A stretch of DNA of 25,256 nt from an uncultured Verrucomicrobiota bacterium (GCA_903925515.1 CAIYFP010000180.1:1-25256), one strand, 5' to 3'; positions 15,715 through 24,957 are shown, counted from the stretch's first letter. Notes: generated from the letters alone by a model not told the origin. Program-made: numbers and translations.

Positions 15715-16440
15715 CTAGCCCATCGCGGCATGCAACGCCACCACCCGCTCGCGCCATGCGGCCGCCACCTCCTTGCGCCCGCCCTCGATCCACGCGGGCT
15801 CGCCAAACCGCAGGTGCATCACCAGCCTTCGATGCCCCATGAGCCGCAGGAAATGCGGCCCAAACGTCATGTCTCCCCAGTACGCCGCATCCACGCCGTC
15901 GCTCGTCTCCATCCGGATCGCAAAGGGCGCCACCTTCCACCTCATCTCGACCAGCGGCCCAAACAACGGCGCATGGAATGGCAAGACGCCCTCCCCGGAG
16001 CTGCTCGTGCCCTCCGGAAAGAACACCACCGGAACCCCGTTCCCCGCCCGTTGCTTCATCTGGTCCACCACCTCCCCGACCGCCATCCTGCGCCCGCGAT
16101 CCACGTAGATGGTCCCCCCGCGCGTCGCCAACCCCCCAAGCAACGGCCAGCCCGCCACGTCGGCCCTTGCCACGAAGGCAACCGGGGCCACCGAACCAAG
16201 GCCGATCACGTCAAGGTACCCAAGGTGGTTGCCCACCCAGGCCTGCGCATCCCCGGGGTGTCCCGTGACCCTCAGGTCCATGCCCAGCGCGCGTACCGCC
16301 CCCCTCGCATGCCGGTGCATCCACGTCGCCCGGCACGAATCATCCGACCGCGGCCGGTCCAGCCCGGCTCCCATGCACACCGCCGCAAACGAGCCCAGCC
16401 GTTGCGACCGCTTCAACCCGTTCACTATCCGTGTCGTCAT
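15715..16440 (-). CDS. PlsC-type 1-acyl-glycerol-3-phosphate acyltransferase family protein
   Basis: The protein has 241 aa. The catalytic NHxxxxD motif is present (N71-H72...D77 in VGNHLGYLDV), as are the substrate motif FPEGTSS (141-147) and the intermediate block GGTIYVDRGRR. These define lysophospholipid acyltransferases acting at the cytoplasmic face of the inner membrane. It may make phosphatidic acid or acylate an ornithine-type lipid; the sequence does not decide. It is first in the minus-strand run acyltransferase, glycosyltransferase, kinase, regulator. A perfect inverted repeat abuts its ATG. Confidence 0.88.
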   Translation of the reverse strand: MTTRIVNGLKRSQRLGSFAAVCMGAGLDRPRSDDSCRATWMHRHARGAVRALGMDLRVTGHPGDAQAWVGNHLGYLDVIGLGSVAPVAFVARADVAGWPLLGGLATRGGTIYVDRGRRMAVGEVVDQMKQRAGNGVPVVFFPEGTSSSGEGVLPFHAPLFGPLVEMRWKVAPFAIRMETSDGVDAAYWGDMTFGPHFLRLMGHRRLVMHLRFGEPAWIEGGRKEVAAAWRERVVALHAAMG

Positions 16441-16457
16441 GCAAGGAATCGCCTTGC
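16441..16457. promoter_or_regulatory. Inverted repeat abutting the acyltransferase start codon
   Basis: GCAAGG (16441-16446) and CCTTGC (16452-16457) pair perfectly around a 5-nt loop. The repeat touches the start codon of the acyltransferase gene and covers the ribosome entry region. It could mask translation or be a protein site. CAAGG/CCTTG words are common in this window, so chance is a fair alternative. Confidence 0.35.
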
Positions 16458-16718
16458 CCCCGCGTTCATGGCCTCAAGGTCCGTTCATCCACGCCAATCC
16501 TTCGGGCTGAACTCGCAGTCCACCGCCAAGGGCTCCCTACCCTCGCGCCCATCGCCAGATAAGCACGCAGCAATCCGGAAATCTTCGTCGGGCATGCCAC
16601 CGGTCCCCGCACCCGTCTCGATGGCCGCCTCCACGGCCGGCCGCGTTCATGCAACCAGGCCCCATCGCCCCGGCATCAACCCCAAGGTTTCAGCACGCTC
16701 CCGCGGCGTCCGGCCCGG
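16458..16718. other. Intergenic region, no gene seen
   Basis: This gap lies between the 3' end of the nucleoside transporter gene and the upstream side of the acyltransferase gene. It should hold the acyltransferase promoter and the transporter terminator. I see only a weak GGCCG/CGGCC pair (16623-16638). The short open frames here have no conserved look. Confidence 0.5.
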
Positions 16719-17963
16719 CTACACGAACCACCCCGCGACGCACGCGGTCATGTAGCAGGCCAGCAAGCCCCCCACCATCGACCGCAGTCCAAGGCGCGCG
16801 AGGTCCTGCCTTCGTCCGGGAGCAAGCCCTCCGATCCCCCCGATCTGGATCGCCACCGAGCCCATGTTGGCAAACCCGCACAGCGCATAGGTCGCGAGCA
16901 CCCGCGAACGGGGCTCGATCTGCCCCGCCACGTCACGCAACCGCAGGTACGCCACGAACTCGTTCAGCACCACCCGCTCGCCCAGCACCGCCCCAACCAC
17001 GTCGCAATCCTTCCATGGCACCCCCATCAGCCATGCCACCGGCGCGTTCACCCATCCAAGGAACCGCTGCAACGGCGCCTCCACCACGAACCCCGCCCAG
17101 CCAAGGCCCGTCGAAAGCATCCCGTTCGCCGCCGCGATCACCGCCGCAAACGCAATCAGCATCGCCACCACGTTGATCGACAGCCTCATGCCGTCCGCCG
17201 CACCGTGACACAAGGCATCCATCCCGTTCACCGTCTCCCGCTCCACCGCGGCCCTCGCGCCCCCCGCCGTCTCCGACGCCTCCGTCTCCGGCACCATGAC
17301 CTTCGCCACCATCAGCCCCGCTGGCGCCGACAACACCGACGCCGTCAGCAAATGCCCCGCCTCGATCCCAAACGAGACATACGCCGCCAACACCCCGCCC
17401 GCGATCGTCGCCATACCCCCCACCATCATCGCGAACAACTCCGACCGGGTCATCCTCGCAAGGTACGGCCGTATGAGCAGGGGTGCCTCGGTCTGCCCCA
17501 TGAAGATGTTGGCCGCCGCCGACAACGTCTCCGACCCGCTCGTGCCCATCGCCCGCCTCATCACCCATGCCATCCCGCGCACCACCCATTGAAGGATGCC
17601 GTAGTGATACAACAACGAGGCGACGGCCGAGATCAGGACGATCGTCCCGGTCACGGTGATCGCGAGGATCACGCCCGTCCCGGCGCCCAGCTTCGACTCC
17701 ATGACGACGGGGTTGCCCAGGACGCCAAATGCCAGCTCATTCCCCTGCCCCGCAAACCCGATGAAACGCGTCACTGCCATCTGGAACCCGTCAAACACGG
17801 CCCGTCCAGCACCGGTCCTCAGGATGAGGGCGGCAAAGGCCACCTGAAGCCCAAGGCCCCACAGCACCACCCTCCATGGGAAACGCCTGCGTCCGTCCGA
17901 GAGGAGCCATGCCAACCCAAGGAAACACAGGAGCCCCAACGCGCCGACGAGCTTCGGAATCAC
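16719..17963 (-). CDS. Concentrative nucleoside transporter, CNT/NupC family
   Basis: The protein has 414 aa from GTG 17963, the normal CNT size, with many hydrophobic spans in the inner membrane. The nucleoside-site motifs are all visible: GQTEAPLL (Q157, T158, E159), LNEFVAY and CGFANMGSVAIQIGGIGGLAP, which match the QTE, Glu and Asn/Ser ligands of the structurally known bacterial CNT. It should import intact nucleosides with Na+ or H+. The start is uncertain: TTG 17993 in the same frame is possible, and no clear ribosome site is seen. It is the last gene after ftsK, fdhD and the LON-domain gene, and lies about 5.6 kb from the purine cluster, so this locus has importers for both bases and nucleosides. 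Confidence 0.9.
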   Translation of the reverse strand: MIPKLVGALGLLCFLGLAWLLSDGRRRFPWRVVLWGLGLQVAFAALILRTGAGRAVFDGFQMAVTRFIGFAGQGNELAFGVLGNPVVMESKLGAGTGVILAITVTGTIVLISAVASLLYHYGILQWVVRGMAWVMRRAMGTSGSETLSAAANIFMGQTEAPLLIRPYLARMTRSELFAMMVGGMATIAGGVLAAYVSFGIEAGHLLTASVLSAPAGLMVAKVMVPETEASETAGGARAAVERETVNGMDALCHGAADGMRLSINVVAMLIAFAAVIAAANGMLSTGLGWAGFVVEAPLQRFLGWVNAPVAWLMGVPWKDCDVVGAVLGERVVLNEFVAYLRLRDVAGQIEPRSRVLATYALCGFANMGSVAIQIGGIGGLAPGRRQDLARLGLRSMVGGLLACYMTACVAGWFV

Positions 17964-18042
17964 CCCGGAAGGGTAGCCCCGGGCCGGGATCAAGGTGAAG
18001 CCGTCATTCCGCCATGAAGCCCTTGCGGCGGGCACGCTTGCC

Positions 18043-18762
18043 TCAGCCCTGCGAGCCCGCACCGTCCGCGTTGTCCTCCCCATCGTCGTTCGCCTCGTCC
18101 ATGCCATGCATCCCATGGCCCGGCATCAATCCCTCAAGGACGCAGATCAGGTTTCGGTACCGCTGGCCGAGGTCCTCGCTCTGGAGAATCAACTGCTTGA
18201 ACAACGGATCCTCCACCAGCAGGAGCGTGATGATGTCCGCCAGTTGCCCGGGATGGGAGATCGACCGCAGCGCCGCCATGCATCCATCCCACGGGTTGCC
18301 CTTGCCCCCGGTCTTGGCAAACGACCTGAAAAACCCATCGGGCACCGGCGGATCCAGGTTGAACTTCTTCTCGACGATGTCCATCAACCGGTACCGCAAC
18401 GCATCCACCGCCGGCGGCACCTCCTTCGGGCACAACACCGGCACGATCGGGTGAACCCGGTACGGCTTATACCGGCTTGCGCCCGACAACCTCACCCGCG
18501 CAAGGCCCTGCAGCACGATGTGGTACGTCCCGTCGTCGTTGCGCGTCGCCACCCGCACCAACCCCAGCCCCGCCACGGGCATCGGCGACTCCCGCTTCCC
18601 GCCGGGCCGCTGCATCGCCACGCAAAACAGCCGGTGCGAGGCCAAGGAATCCTGCAGCATCCTCTTGTAGCGCGGCTCGAAGATGCGCAACCGAAGCATC
18701 GCCATCGGGAAAAGGACGGCCTCGCCCAGGATCATCACGCCAACCGACGCTGGAATGCGCAC
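18043..18762 (-). CDS. LON substrate-binding domain protein
   Basis: The protein has 239 aa with a GTG start, 9 nt after the fdhD stop. The N-terminal half matches the Lon N-terminal domain: VMILGEAVLFPMAMLRLRIFEPRYKRMLQD, then VAGLGLVRV and LQGLARVRL. There is no AAA+ ATPase or protease domain, so it is a stand-alone substrate-binding-type protein of the kind found widely in bacteria with no settled role. A helical C-terminal part ends in an acidic tail (ANDDGEDNADG). Probably cytoplasmic. Confidence 0.85.
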   Translation of the reverse strand: MRIPASVGVMILGEAVLFPMAMLRLRIFEPRYKRMLQDSLASHRLFCVAMQRPGGKRESPMPVAGLGLVRVATRNDDGTYHIVLQGLARVRLSGASRYKPYRVHPIVPVLCPKEVPPAVDALRYRLMDIVEKKFNLDPPVPDGFFRSFAKTGGKGNPWDGCMAALRSISHPGQLADIITLLLVEDPLFKQLILQSEDLGQRYRNLICVLEGLMPGHGMHGMDEANDDGEDNADGAGSQG

Positions 18763-18771
18763 GTCGCGACG

Positions 18772-19632
18772 CTATCCCGGGGCCACGCCGGCGCAACCTT
18801 GGATCCTCCAGCCGCCCGCATACACGTTGAACCGTCCGTCACGCAGGAATCCCACGAGCGTCTGCCCGGCCTCCGCGGCAAACTCAATCGCCAGCGCCGA
18901 CGGCGCCGAGACCGCCGCCACCATCGGAATGCCGCCCGCCAACGCCTTCTGCATGATCTCGAAGGACAACCGCCCGGAAACCAACAGCACCGAACGCCCC
19001 AGCGGCAAGGCGCCCGCAAGGGCCCGATGGCCCACGACCTTGTCCACCGCGTTGTGGCGACCCACGTCCTCCCGCAACACCACAAGCTCGCCCCCGGCAT
19101 CAAACAGCGCCGCCGCATGGATGCCCCCGGTCGCCTCAAAACCGCGCTGCGCCTCGCGCATCCGGGACGGCAACCCCGTCAACCACCCCGGCGCCACCTC
19201 CCACGACTCCACCCCCAAGGGGGCATGCATGCACCGGACCGCCTCGATCGCGGCCTTCCCGCACAACCCGCACGACGACCCCGCAAACACGTGTCGCGTC
19301 AGCCGTGCAAGGTCCGCGCGGACATCCGGACCCAGTTGCACGTCGATGACGGACCCATGCTCGTTCCGGGGGTGCCGGAGAAACCGGACGATGTCCTGTC
19401 CCGACGCAATCACCCCCTCCGTCAGGAGGAACCCCGCCGCCAATTCCTCGTCATGCCCCGGCGTTCGCATCGTCACCGACACCGCCCGCGTATCCACGCG
19501 TATCTCAAGGGGCTCCTCCGACGCGACGAGGTCGTCTCGCCCCAGCCATCCTTGCGCCGCTTCGTAGGCGACCACGGGCACGCGGGCCGCGTCCGACCCC
19601 GGGCCGTCGCGTCCCATCCTCACGCCGCTCAT
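18772..19632 (-). CDS. fdhD: FdhD, sulfurtransferase for formate dehydrogenase cofactor
   Basis: The protein has 286 aa. FdhD carries sulfur from IscS to the molybdenum bis-guanine-dinucleotide cofactor needed by formate dehydrogenase. The CxxC loop is present (SSCGLCGKAAIE), with RTPGHDEELAAGFLLTEG, REDVGRHNAVDKVVG and SGRLSFEIMQKA, all hallmark blocks. Its ATG (19632-19630) overlaps the ftsK stop as ATGA, so it is probably translated by coupling. No formate dehydrogenase or molybdopterin gene is in the window, so its client must be elsewhere. Confidence 0.95.
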   Translation of the reverse strand: MSGVRMGRDGPGSDAARVPVVAYEAAQGWLGRDDLVASEEPLEIRVDTRAVSVTMRTPGHDEELAAGFLLTEGVIASGQDIVRFLRHPRNEHGSVIDVQLGPDVRADLARLTRHVFAGSSCGLCGKAAIEAVRCMHAPLGVESWEVAPGWLTGLPSRMREAQRGFEATGGIHAAALFDAGGELVVLREDVGRHNAVDKVVGHRALAGALPLGRSVLLVSGRLSFEIMQKALAGGIPMVAAVSAPSALAIEFAAEAGQTLVGFLRDGRFNVYAGGWRIQGCAGVAPG

Positions 19633-22466
19633 ACGAGGCTCTGCCCGCCCCCGTCGAACCCGCCGCCCTCAAGGTCGATCAGGATGTCCCGCGGCTCCGC
19701 CCCCTTCGAGGGCCCCACGACCCCGCGGTCCTCGAGCTCGTCCATCAGGCGCGCCGCCCGGCCATAGCCCAGCTTGAGCCTCCGTTGCAGCAACGACACC
19801 GAGGCCTTCCGTTCCGAGCGGATGACGTCGATGCACTTCTCGATGATCGACTCGTCGGCCATGTCCTCCTCGGCGTCCGGGTCGAGGGGCATGGACCCGA
19901 CCGACGACGGTGCCTTCTGGAGGGCATGGTGGATCTCGAGCTCGTAGGAGGGCTTGCCTTGCCGGGCGATGTGCTGGACGACGCCCTCGATCTCTTGGTC
20001 CGTGATCAGGGCACCCTGCGCCCGGATCAGCTTCGCGGAGCCCGGGGGCAGGTAGAGCATGTCCCCCTTCCCGAGCAGTTTGTCCGCCCCCATCTGGTCG
20101 AGAATCGTCCGCGAGTCCACCTTGGCCGCCACCTGGAACGCAATCCGGGCCGGGATGTTCGCCTTGATCACCCCCGTGATCACGTCCACCGAAGGACGCT
20201 GCGTCGCCACGATGCAATGGATGCCCGCGGCCCGCGCCATCTGCGTGATGCGGGCAATCGCCATCTCCACGTCCGCCGGCGCCACCAGCATCAGGTCGGC
20301 CAGCTCGTCGATGATCACGACGATGTACGAGAGCTTCTCCGGGATGACGATGTCCTCCTCGCGTGGCACCACGATCTGCTCGTCCACCTCCACGGCGAAC
20401 CCGTCGGCCCCCGGCTCCACCTTCTCCTTGCGTTGCAGCAGGGGCAGCTCGGACTGGCGCGCGGCAGGCTTCTCGATCTCCTTGTCCCGGGGACGCTCGT
20501 TGAACGCCTTGATGTTCCGAACCCCGACCCGCGCGAAGATCTGGTAGCGCTTCTCCATCTCGTTCACCACCCAGCGCAACGCGAGGATCACCTTCTTCGG
20601 GTCGGTCACCACCGGCACCACAAGGTGAGGCAACGCGTTGTACTGCTGCAGCTCCACCACCTTCGGGTCGATCATCACGAACCGAAGCTGGTCCGGCGTG
20701 AACCGGAACAGCAGCGACGCGATGATCGTGTTGATGCACACGGACTTTCCAGAGCCCGTGGAGCCCGCGATGAGCACGTGCGGCATGTCAGCAAGGTCCG
20801 CGATGATCGGGACGCCGTACACGTCCTTGCCCAGCGCCAACGGGATGCGCGCCTTCGACTGGCGCCATTCGTCGGACTCCAGCAGGTCGCGCATGATGAC
20901 CTTCGTCTTGACCGCGTTCGGGACCTCGACGCCCACCGAGGACTTGCCCGGCACGGGCGCCAGCACGTTCAAGCGCTCGGCCTTCAGCGCCGCCGCGATG
21001 TTGTTCGTCAGGCCCGCGATCTTCTCCAGCTTCACTCCAGGAGCCGGATGCAGCTCGTACCGCGTGATCGTCGGGCCCTTCGTGATGTCCCCGGGCGCAA
21101 CCTCGATCCCGAACTGCGCCAGCGTCTGCACCATCAACCGCGCGTTTGCCACCAACTCCTCCTTGGTCTCCGTTGGACGAACCGTCATGTCCGGAGGATT
21201 GAGCAGGTCAATTCCCGGAGGCTGGTAGTTCCCGATCACCGGCGTGCTCGCGACCGTGATGGGCTTGCGCCGCACCTGCATCACCGCCCGGGGACGCACC
21301 GGAGGCTCCGGAGCCGGAGCCGCCGCTGCCGCCGCGGGCTCCGTATCCGGTCGTGGCCCCGCCCCCTCGACGGATGCAGCCACTGCATCAGCCCCATTCC
21401 CGTCCACAGCCAGCGGGGTCGCCGGGTTTGGCTCGGCACCTTCCAGCTCCGGATGGCCCCGCCCGGCCAGCGCCTCCCCAGCACCCTCCCCGGCCACGGA
21501 ATTCCGCCCGAGGATCATGTCCGTCACAGAACGTTTGCGCGGCTTCGGCGCGCTCTCGGGCGCCGCCTCCTTCGACAGCGAGTGGACGGACGCCCCCGGC
21601 TGCGAGATCTCGTCCGCCCGGATCACGTCCCCCACGCCCACGGGATGAGCAGCGGGACGCGCTGCCGGCACGGATAGGTCCCGGACCGTCGGCTCCGGAA
21701 AGCCCGCCATCGAAGGAGCCTCGGCCATGGCGCCGGACTGCGTCTTCGCAACGGGGGACTCCTTCGGCGCCGTCTTCGCCTCCGCCCCGGGGGCTTCCAT
21801 GGCCTTGGCCAGCTCGCGCTGGCGACGAAGCAGCTCCTTTTCCCTCTTCTTGAGCCCGGCCTGCTCCGCCTCGATCCGGCCGGCCTCGTCCCGGGGCATC
21901 GGCCGCACCACGCGCTGCGCCCAGTCGAGCAACCGGAAGTCGCTCAGGAAAACAAGGCCTCCCAAGTAGATGACGGCGTAGAAGAGCGATGCGCCCGTCG
22001 GGTTGAAGAAACGCTTGAACAAGGCGGCGTTCAGGAAGTTTCCAAGGAGTCCGCCAGCGGACATGGACTCCCCTCGCACTCCCAAAGAGGGGATGATGCC
22101 CGAATAGAGGTCGAGCAGGCCCGTGCCGGACAGCAGGAGCGCGACAATGCCGAGGGCGGATCGCCACGAACGGAGATACGCCAAGGAGGGCAGGATGCCT
22201 GCAAGCCCAAGGCCAAACGCAAGGACCGGCAACGTGAAGGCCCCCGCGCCCAACACGAAGAACAGCATCGAGGCAAGGTGGGCGCCAAACGTCCCCATGA
22301 AGTTGCGCGGCGTCGCGTTCGCCGGAACCGCGTTCATGGAAAGGTCGCGACGATCATAGGACGCAAGCGCCACCAACAGCACCAACGCAACGAACATCAG
22401 CATCCATGCCTTCAGGTCACCCCATGGGTGCGCTCGCTCGCCCCGATCTGTTTCACCTCGCGCCAC
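19629..22466 (-). CDS. ftsK: DNA translocase FtsK/SpoIIIE
   Basis: The protein has 945 aa. It pumps chromosomal DNA at the division septum and activates dimer resolution. Four hydrophobic segments lie within about residues 20-180, followed by a Pro/Ala/Glu-rich linker (about 185-430). The RecA-like motor has Walker A GSTGSGKS at about 568-575 and Walker B VVIIDELADLM, with ATQRPSVDVITG and FQVAAKVDSRTILD. The C-terminal gamma winged helix (about 880-940, VSLLQRRLKLGYGRAARLMDELE) reads polarity sequences. The GTG start follows GGAGG with almost no spacer, so Met22 is an alternative. It is the first gene of a run ftsK, fdhD, LON-domain, nucleoside transporter. Confidence 0.95.
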   Translation of the reverse strand: MARGETDRGERAHPWGDLKAWMLMFVALVLLVALASYDRRDLSMNAVPANATPRNFMGTFGAHLASMLFFVLGAGAFTLPVLAFGLGLAGILPSLAYLRSWRSALGIVALLLSGTGLLDLYSGIIPSLGVRGESMSAGGLLGNFLNAALFKRFFNPTGASLFYAVIYLGGLVFLSDFRLLDWAQRVVRPMPRDEAGRIEAEQAGLKKREKELLRRQRELAKAMEAPGAEAKTAPKESPVAKTQSGAMAEAPSMAGFPEPTVRDLSVPAARPAAHPVGVGDVIRADEISQPGASVHSLSKEAAPESAPKPRKRSVTDMILGRNSVAGEGAGEALAGRGHPELEGAEPNPATPLAVDGNGADAVAASVEGAGPRPDTEPAAAAAAPAPEPPVRPRAVMQVRRKPITVASTPVIGNYQPPGIDLLNPPDMTVRPTETKEELVANARLMVQTLAQFGIEVAPGDITKGPTITRYELHPAPGVKLEKIAGLTNNIAAALKAERLNVLAPVPGKSSVGVEVPNAVKTKVIMRDLLESDEWRQSKARIPLALGKDVYGVPIIADLADMPHVLIAGSTGSGKSVCINTIIASLLFRFTPDQLRFVMIDPKVVELQQYNALPHLVVPVVTDPKKVILALRWVVNEMEKRYQIFARVGVRNIKAFNERPRDKEIEKPAARQSELPLLQRKEKVEPGADGFAVEVDEQIVVPREEDIVIPEKLSYIVVIIDELADLMLVAPADVEMAIARITQMARAAGIHCIVATQRPSVDVITGVIKANIPARIAFQVAAKVDSRTILDQMGADKLLGKGDMLYLPPGSAKLIRAQGALITDQEIEGVVQHIARQGKPSYELEIHHALQKAPSSVGSMPLDPDAEEDMADESIIEKCIDVIRSERKASVSLLQRRLKLGYGRAARLMDELEDRGVVGPSKGAEPRDILIDLEGGGFDGGGQSLV

Positions 22467-22851
22467 GCCTCCAGCTTATGAATCCCCGTTTTTCAGCGGC
22501 AAGTGGCAAAGGACCCCGGCCAGACGGCTCAGCCCCACGCTCGCCCACGCCCCGCCCGGTACACGGGCCGGGGCAACGGCGAACCCATCTGTTGGCTCCG
22601 TGACCCCGAGAATCCCAGTCGGCCCCCAACGCCTGCATCCCGCACGATCCCGAAACATGCTTCGAAGCGACCCTGGGGTGCCCGGGGCAGGCATACGCTC
22701 CTGACGCCCGGCATCCCCCGTCAGCCCCTCTTGCTCACCCCTGCCAGTCCACAAGGAGCCTCAAAGCCCAAGGTCACGTTGACCCTACGCCGACAACCGT
22801 CCGATTCATGCGGCCCCAACCCACCCTTGCCCCAGCCTCCCTCCCCTCGTC
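22467..22851. other. 385-bp intergenic region with a GC hairpin
   Basis: No credible gene is seen between ftsK and the RDD-domain gene. A strong imperfect hairpin spans 22549-22574: GCCCCG+CCCG pairs with CGGG and CGGGGC around loop GTACA, with one bulged C. It lies about 280 nt past the RDD gene stop and about 80 nt before ftsK. It has no T-run in either direction, so it may be a weak terminator or chance in GC-rich DNA. Confidence 0.4.
22475..22502 (-). promoter_or_regulatory. Possible sigma-70 promoter for ftsK
   Basis: On the minus strand TTGCCG (22502-22497), a 16-bp spacer and CATAAG (22480-22475) match the -35 and -10 consensus at four of six positions each. The spacer holds one of the few A-runs in the region. 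If used, transcription would start almost at the GTG, giving a leaderless message or favouring the downstream Met22 start. Confidence 0.3.
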
Positions 22852-24456
22852 TCACACCAGCCCGCGCCCGGAATCGTCCCGCACCACCACCGTGCCGGCG
22901 ATCCGGTCGTGCCATGACTGCCGGCGCGCGTCCCATGACGCCCACATCCAGCCCAACCCGCCGCTGAGCACGCTCAGGATGGCCGCCAACGCACGCACCA
23001 CGGCCGTCGCCTTGTCCATCGCCCTGCCGTCCGTGCGCACCACCCTCAGCCCCGCCACCAACCCGCCCAGCGTCGTCCCCCTCCACGCCACCATCGTCGC
23101 ATAGTACGCGATCCCGCCGCCTACCCGGAACGTCCCGTCCCACGCTTCCGAAAGGTTCCCCGCAATCACCAGCAGCGGCACCCAGTCGATCACCAACGCC
23201 CCAAGCCGTCGCCCCAGCCCGGGACGCGCCGCCCCCTCCAACGCCGCCGCGTCCATCAACGGACCCGTGTCCGCGTCATGCCACCGCCGCGCGAGGGGCT
23301 CCTGCGTCATCCGCTGCGGCGCCCGTGCATCTGCTGTCCCCTTCGCGGCGTCGCCCCAACCCGGTGCCATGCCCGCCATGCCCAGCACGGGCTCCGCGCC
23401 CCCCGATCCCAGCCCCCCGCCCCCCGTCGCCCCATCCCGCGCGCCGCGCGACTCCCGGCGGGTGACCGACAGCAACACCGCGCCAAAAACCCACGTGTCG
23501 ATTGCCGTCCATGCCATGATCCCCACGAAGGGTACAAGGAACAACCCCGTCACCCACGCCGCCCCGACCATGAACTCCACGGCCGCCGGGAATGGCGTTG
23601 CACGCACCCACCTCAGCATCGCCGCCCCAAGCACGCGCAGGAACGCCGCCTCGCCGATGGCGATCGACACGACCGCCACCGGGATCAGCAGGACCACGAC
23701 CGGCGCCAACACCACCGTCGCACCCAGCGTCGCACCCAACAGCAACCCCAGGGGCATCCCCGCAAGACCCATCATCGCCGACCCCAACGGCCGATCCCGC
23801 AACGTCTCGCCAATCGCCCGCACCGCCGCCGGGAATGCCGCCGACAGCAACGCATGGAACACGAGAAACCCGCCCCAGACCCACCACACGAAGTCCACCT
23901 TCATGCTCAAGGGCCGCCCCAGCATCACGCACTCCTCCACGAACAGACGTCCTCGCTCCCACAACCACCCCGGGATCGCGTCCCGCCCAAGGTTCACCAC
24001 CTTGCCCCCCACCTTCGCCCCACCGCCACGCATCACCCCGCCCATCAAGCCCACCACGTCCCCCTTCACCTCCGCGCCGTCCTCCAGCGTCACCCGCCCC
24101 ACCACCGCCACCGCATCGCCGTGCACCATCCCCTTCACCTGCACGTTGCCAAACACCGACACCGCGCTTCCTCGCACATTCCCCTCGACGCGCACGTTCC
24201 CAAAAATGACCACCACGTCCCGCGCCGTGTCGTCCCGCCCGATCGTCACATCACCCCGCTCCACCACGATGTCCCGGGACCCCGTCTTCCCCTCGTCGCC
24301 GGGCCCGGCTTCGGGCGTCGTTTGCTTCCCGCCCCCCTCCGCTGCCTGCGCCGCCTGCACGAAGGCCAAGGGGAACGCCGCGTGCGCGCGATGCTCCAAC
24401 GCCAGCAGCGCGACCGCGACCGTCGCCCACCCCATGAACCCCCGAGTCGTCTTCAT
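22852..24456 (-). CDS. Exported beta-repeat, membrane and RDD-domain fusion protein
   Basis: The protein has 534 aa from ATG 24456, which overlaps the previous stop as ATGA. A signal peptide (MKTTRGFMGWATVAVALLAL...AHA) is followed by a short linker. Then come regular hydrophobic repeats (about 65-150: DVVVIFGNVRVEGNV, AVSVFGNVQVKG, AVAVVGRVTLEDG), of the kind seen in polymer-forming/bactofilin-like beta folds. A block of about four membrane spans follows (about 190-330), then a Gly-rich loop and a C-terminal RDD domain (about 415-525; GLGRRLGALVIDWVPLL, TLGGLVAGLRVVRTDG, RQSWHDRIAGTVVV). The combination suggests an envelope-stress or surface-organising membrane protein. Function unknown. Confidence 0.75.
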   Translation of the reverse strand: MKTTRGFMGWATVAVALLALEHRAHAAFPLAFVQAAQAAEGGGKQTTPEAGPGDEGKTGSRDIVVERGDVTIGRDDTARDVVVIFGNVRVEGNVRGSAVSVFGNVQVKGMVHGDAVAVVGRVTLEDGAEVKGDVVGLMGGVMRGGGAKVGGKVVNLGRDAIPGWLWERGRLFVEECVMLGRPLSMKVDFVWWVWGGFLVFHALLSAAFPAAVRAIGETLRDRPLGSAMMGLAGMPLGLLLGATLGATVVLAPVVVLLIPVAVVSIAIGEAAFLRVLGAAMLRWVRATPFPAAVEFMVGAAWVTGLFLVPFVGIMAWTAIDTWVFGAVLLSVTRRESRGARDGATGGGGLGSGGAEPVLGMAGMAPGWGDAAKGTADARAPQRMTQEPLARRWHDADTGPLMDAAALEGAARPGLGRRLGALVIDWVPLLVIAGNLSEAWDGTFRVGGGIAYYATMVAWRGTTLGGLVAGLRVVRTDGRAMDKATAVVRALAAILSVLSGGLGWMWASWDARRQSWHDRIAGTVVVRDDSGRGLV

Positions 24457-24938
24457 GCCTGTTCCCTCGAAAACCGCCAGAGGACCGTGCCCAGGCCCGC
24501 GACCGAGGCCCACAGGGCGCCCAACATCACGAACAACGCCGCCATCCATGGGCCGGGCAGCCGCCCAAGGAATTCCCCCATGAGCCCACCGACCGTCAGG
24601 ACGGCTTGAACCAGCCCGACCGCGAGCCTCACGCCCCCCGCGATGCCCTCGGGCCCGAACCCCTCCAGCGCCCCGCCCATCCCCGCGTCGAGCCCCCACG
24701 CCATCCACCCCGCGAGCCCCGCCATCCCCAGCGCAAACCCCCAGCGCATCCCGCCCGGCCAGTCGCGCCATGAACGCCGGGGACGCGCCACGGCAAGGGC
24801 CGCACCGCCACGCACCCGCGCCATCACCCCGGACGCAAACCCCTCCGGCGCCATGGGCGATGGCAACTGCCGCAGCGCGGCATCCGTCCAGCGCGCCAGC
24901 GCGTCCCCGTCACGTCCCGTTGGTCCGTTGTCGCTCAT
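24453..24938 (-). CDS. Small membrane protein, possible anti-sigma factor
   Basis: The protein has 161 aa and no family is recognised. A polar N-terminus (about 1-60, with LPSPMAPEGFASGVMARVR) is followed by two hydrophobic stretches (about 64-85 and 100-155). It starts 19 nt after the sigma factor stop and overlaps the next gene by 4 nt. A cytoplasmic N-terminus plus membrane spans beside a sigma factor is the layout of an anti-sigma factor. No zinc-finger HxxxCxxC is present, so this is only a positional guess. Confidence 0.7.
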   Translation of the reverse strand: MSDNGPTGRDGDALARWTDAALRQLPSPMAPEGFASGVMARVRGGAALAVARPRRSWRDWPGGMRWGFALGMAGLAGWMAWGLDAGMGGALEGFGPEGIAGGVRLAVGLVQAVLTVGGLMGEFLGRLPGPWMAALFVMLGALWASVAGLGTVLWRFSREQA

Positions 24939-24957
24939 GACTTGCCGTCCCTCGCTC

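Noticed and set aside
17995..19767. Long plus-strand open frame (about 590 codons) opposite the LON-domain and fdhD genes
   Set aside because: It is rich in Arg, Pro and His with no domain-like pattern. It lies antisense to recognised genes and results from the scarcity of stop codons in GC-rich DNA.
19785..21677. Plus-strand open frame of about 630 codons opposite ftsK
   Set aside because: Arg/His/Leu-rich composition with no motifs, antisense to an unmistakable FtsK motor.
22549..22574. Intrinsic terminator between the RDD gene and ftsK
   Set aside because: The hairpin is strong but has no T-run on either strand and lies about 280 nt from the nearest upstream stop, so it is listed only as a hairpin.
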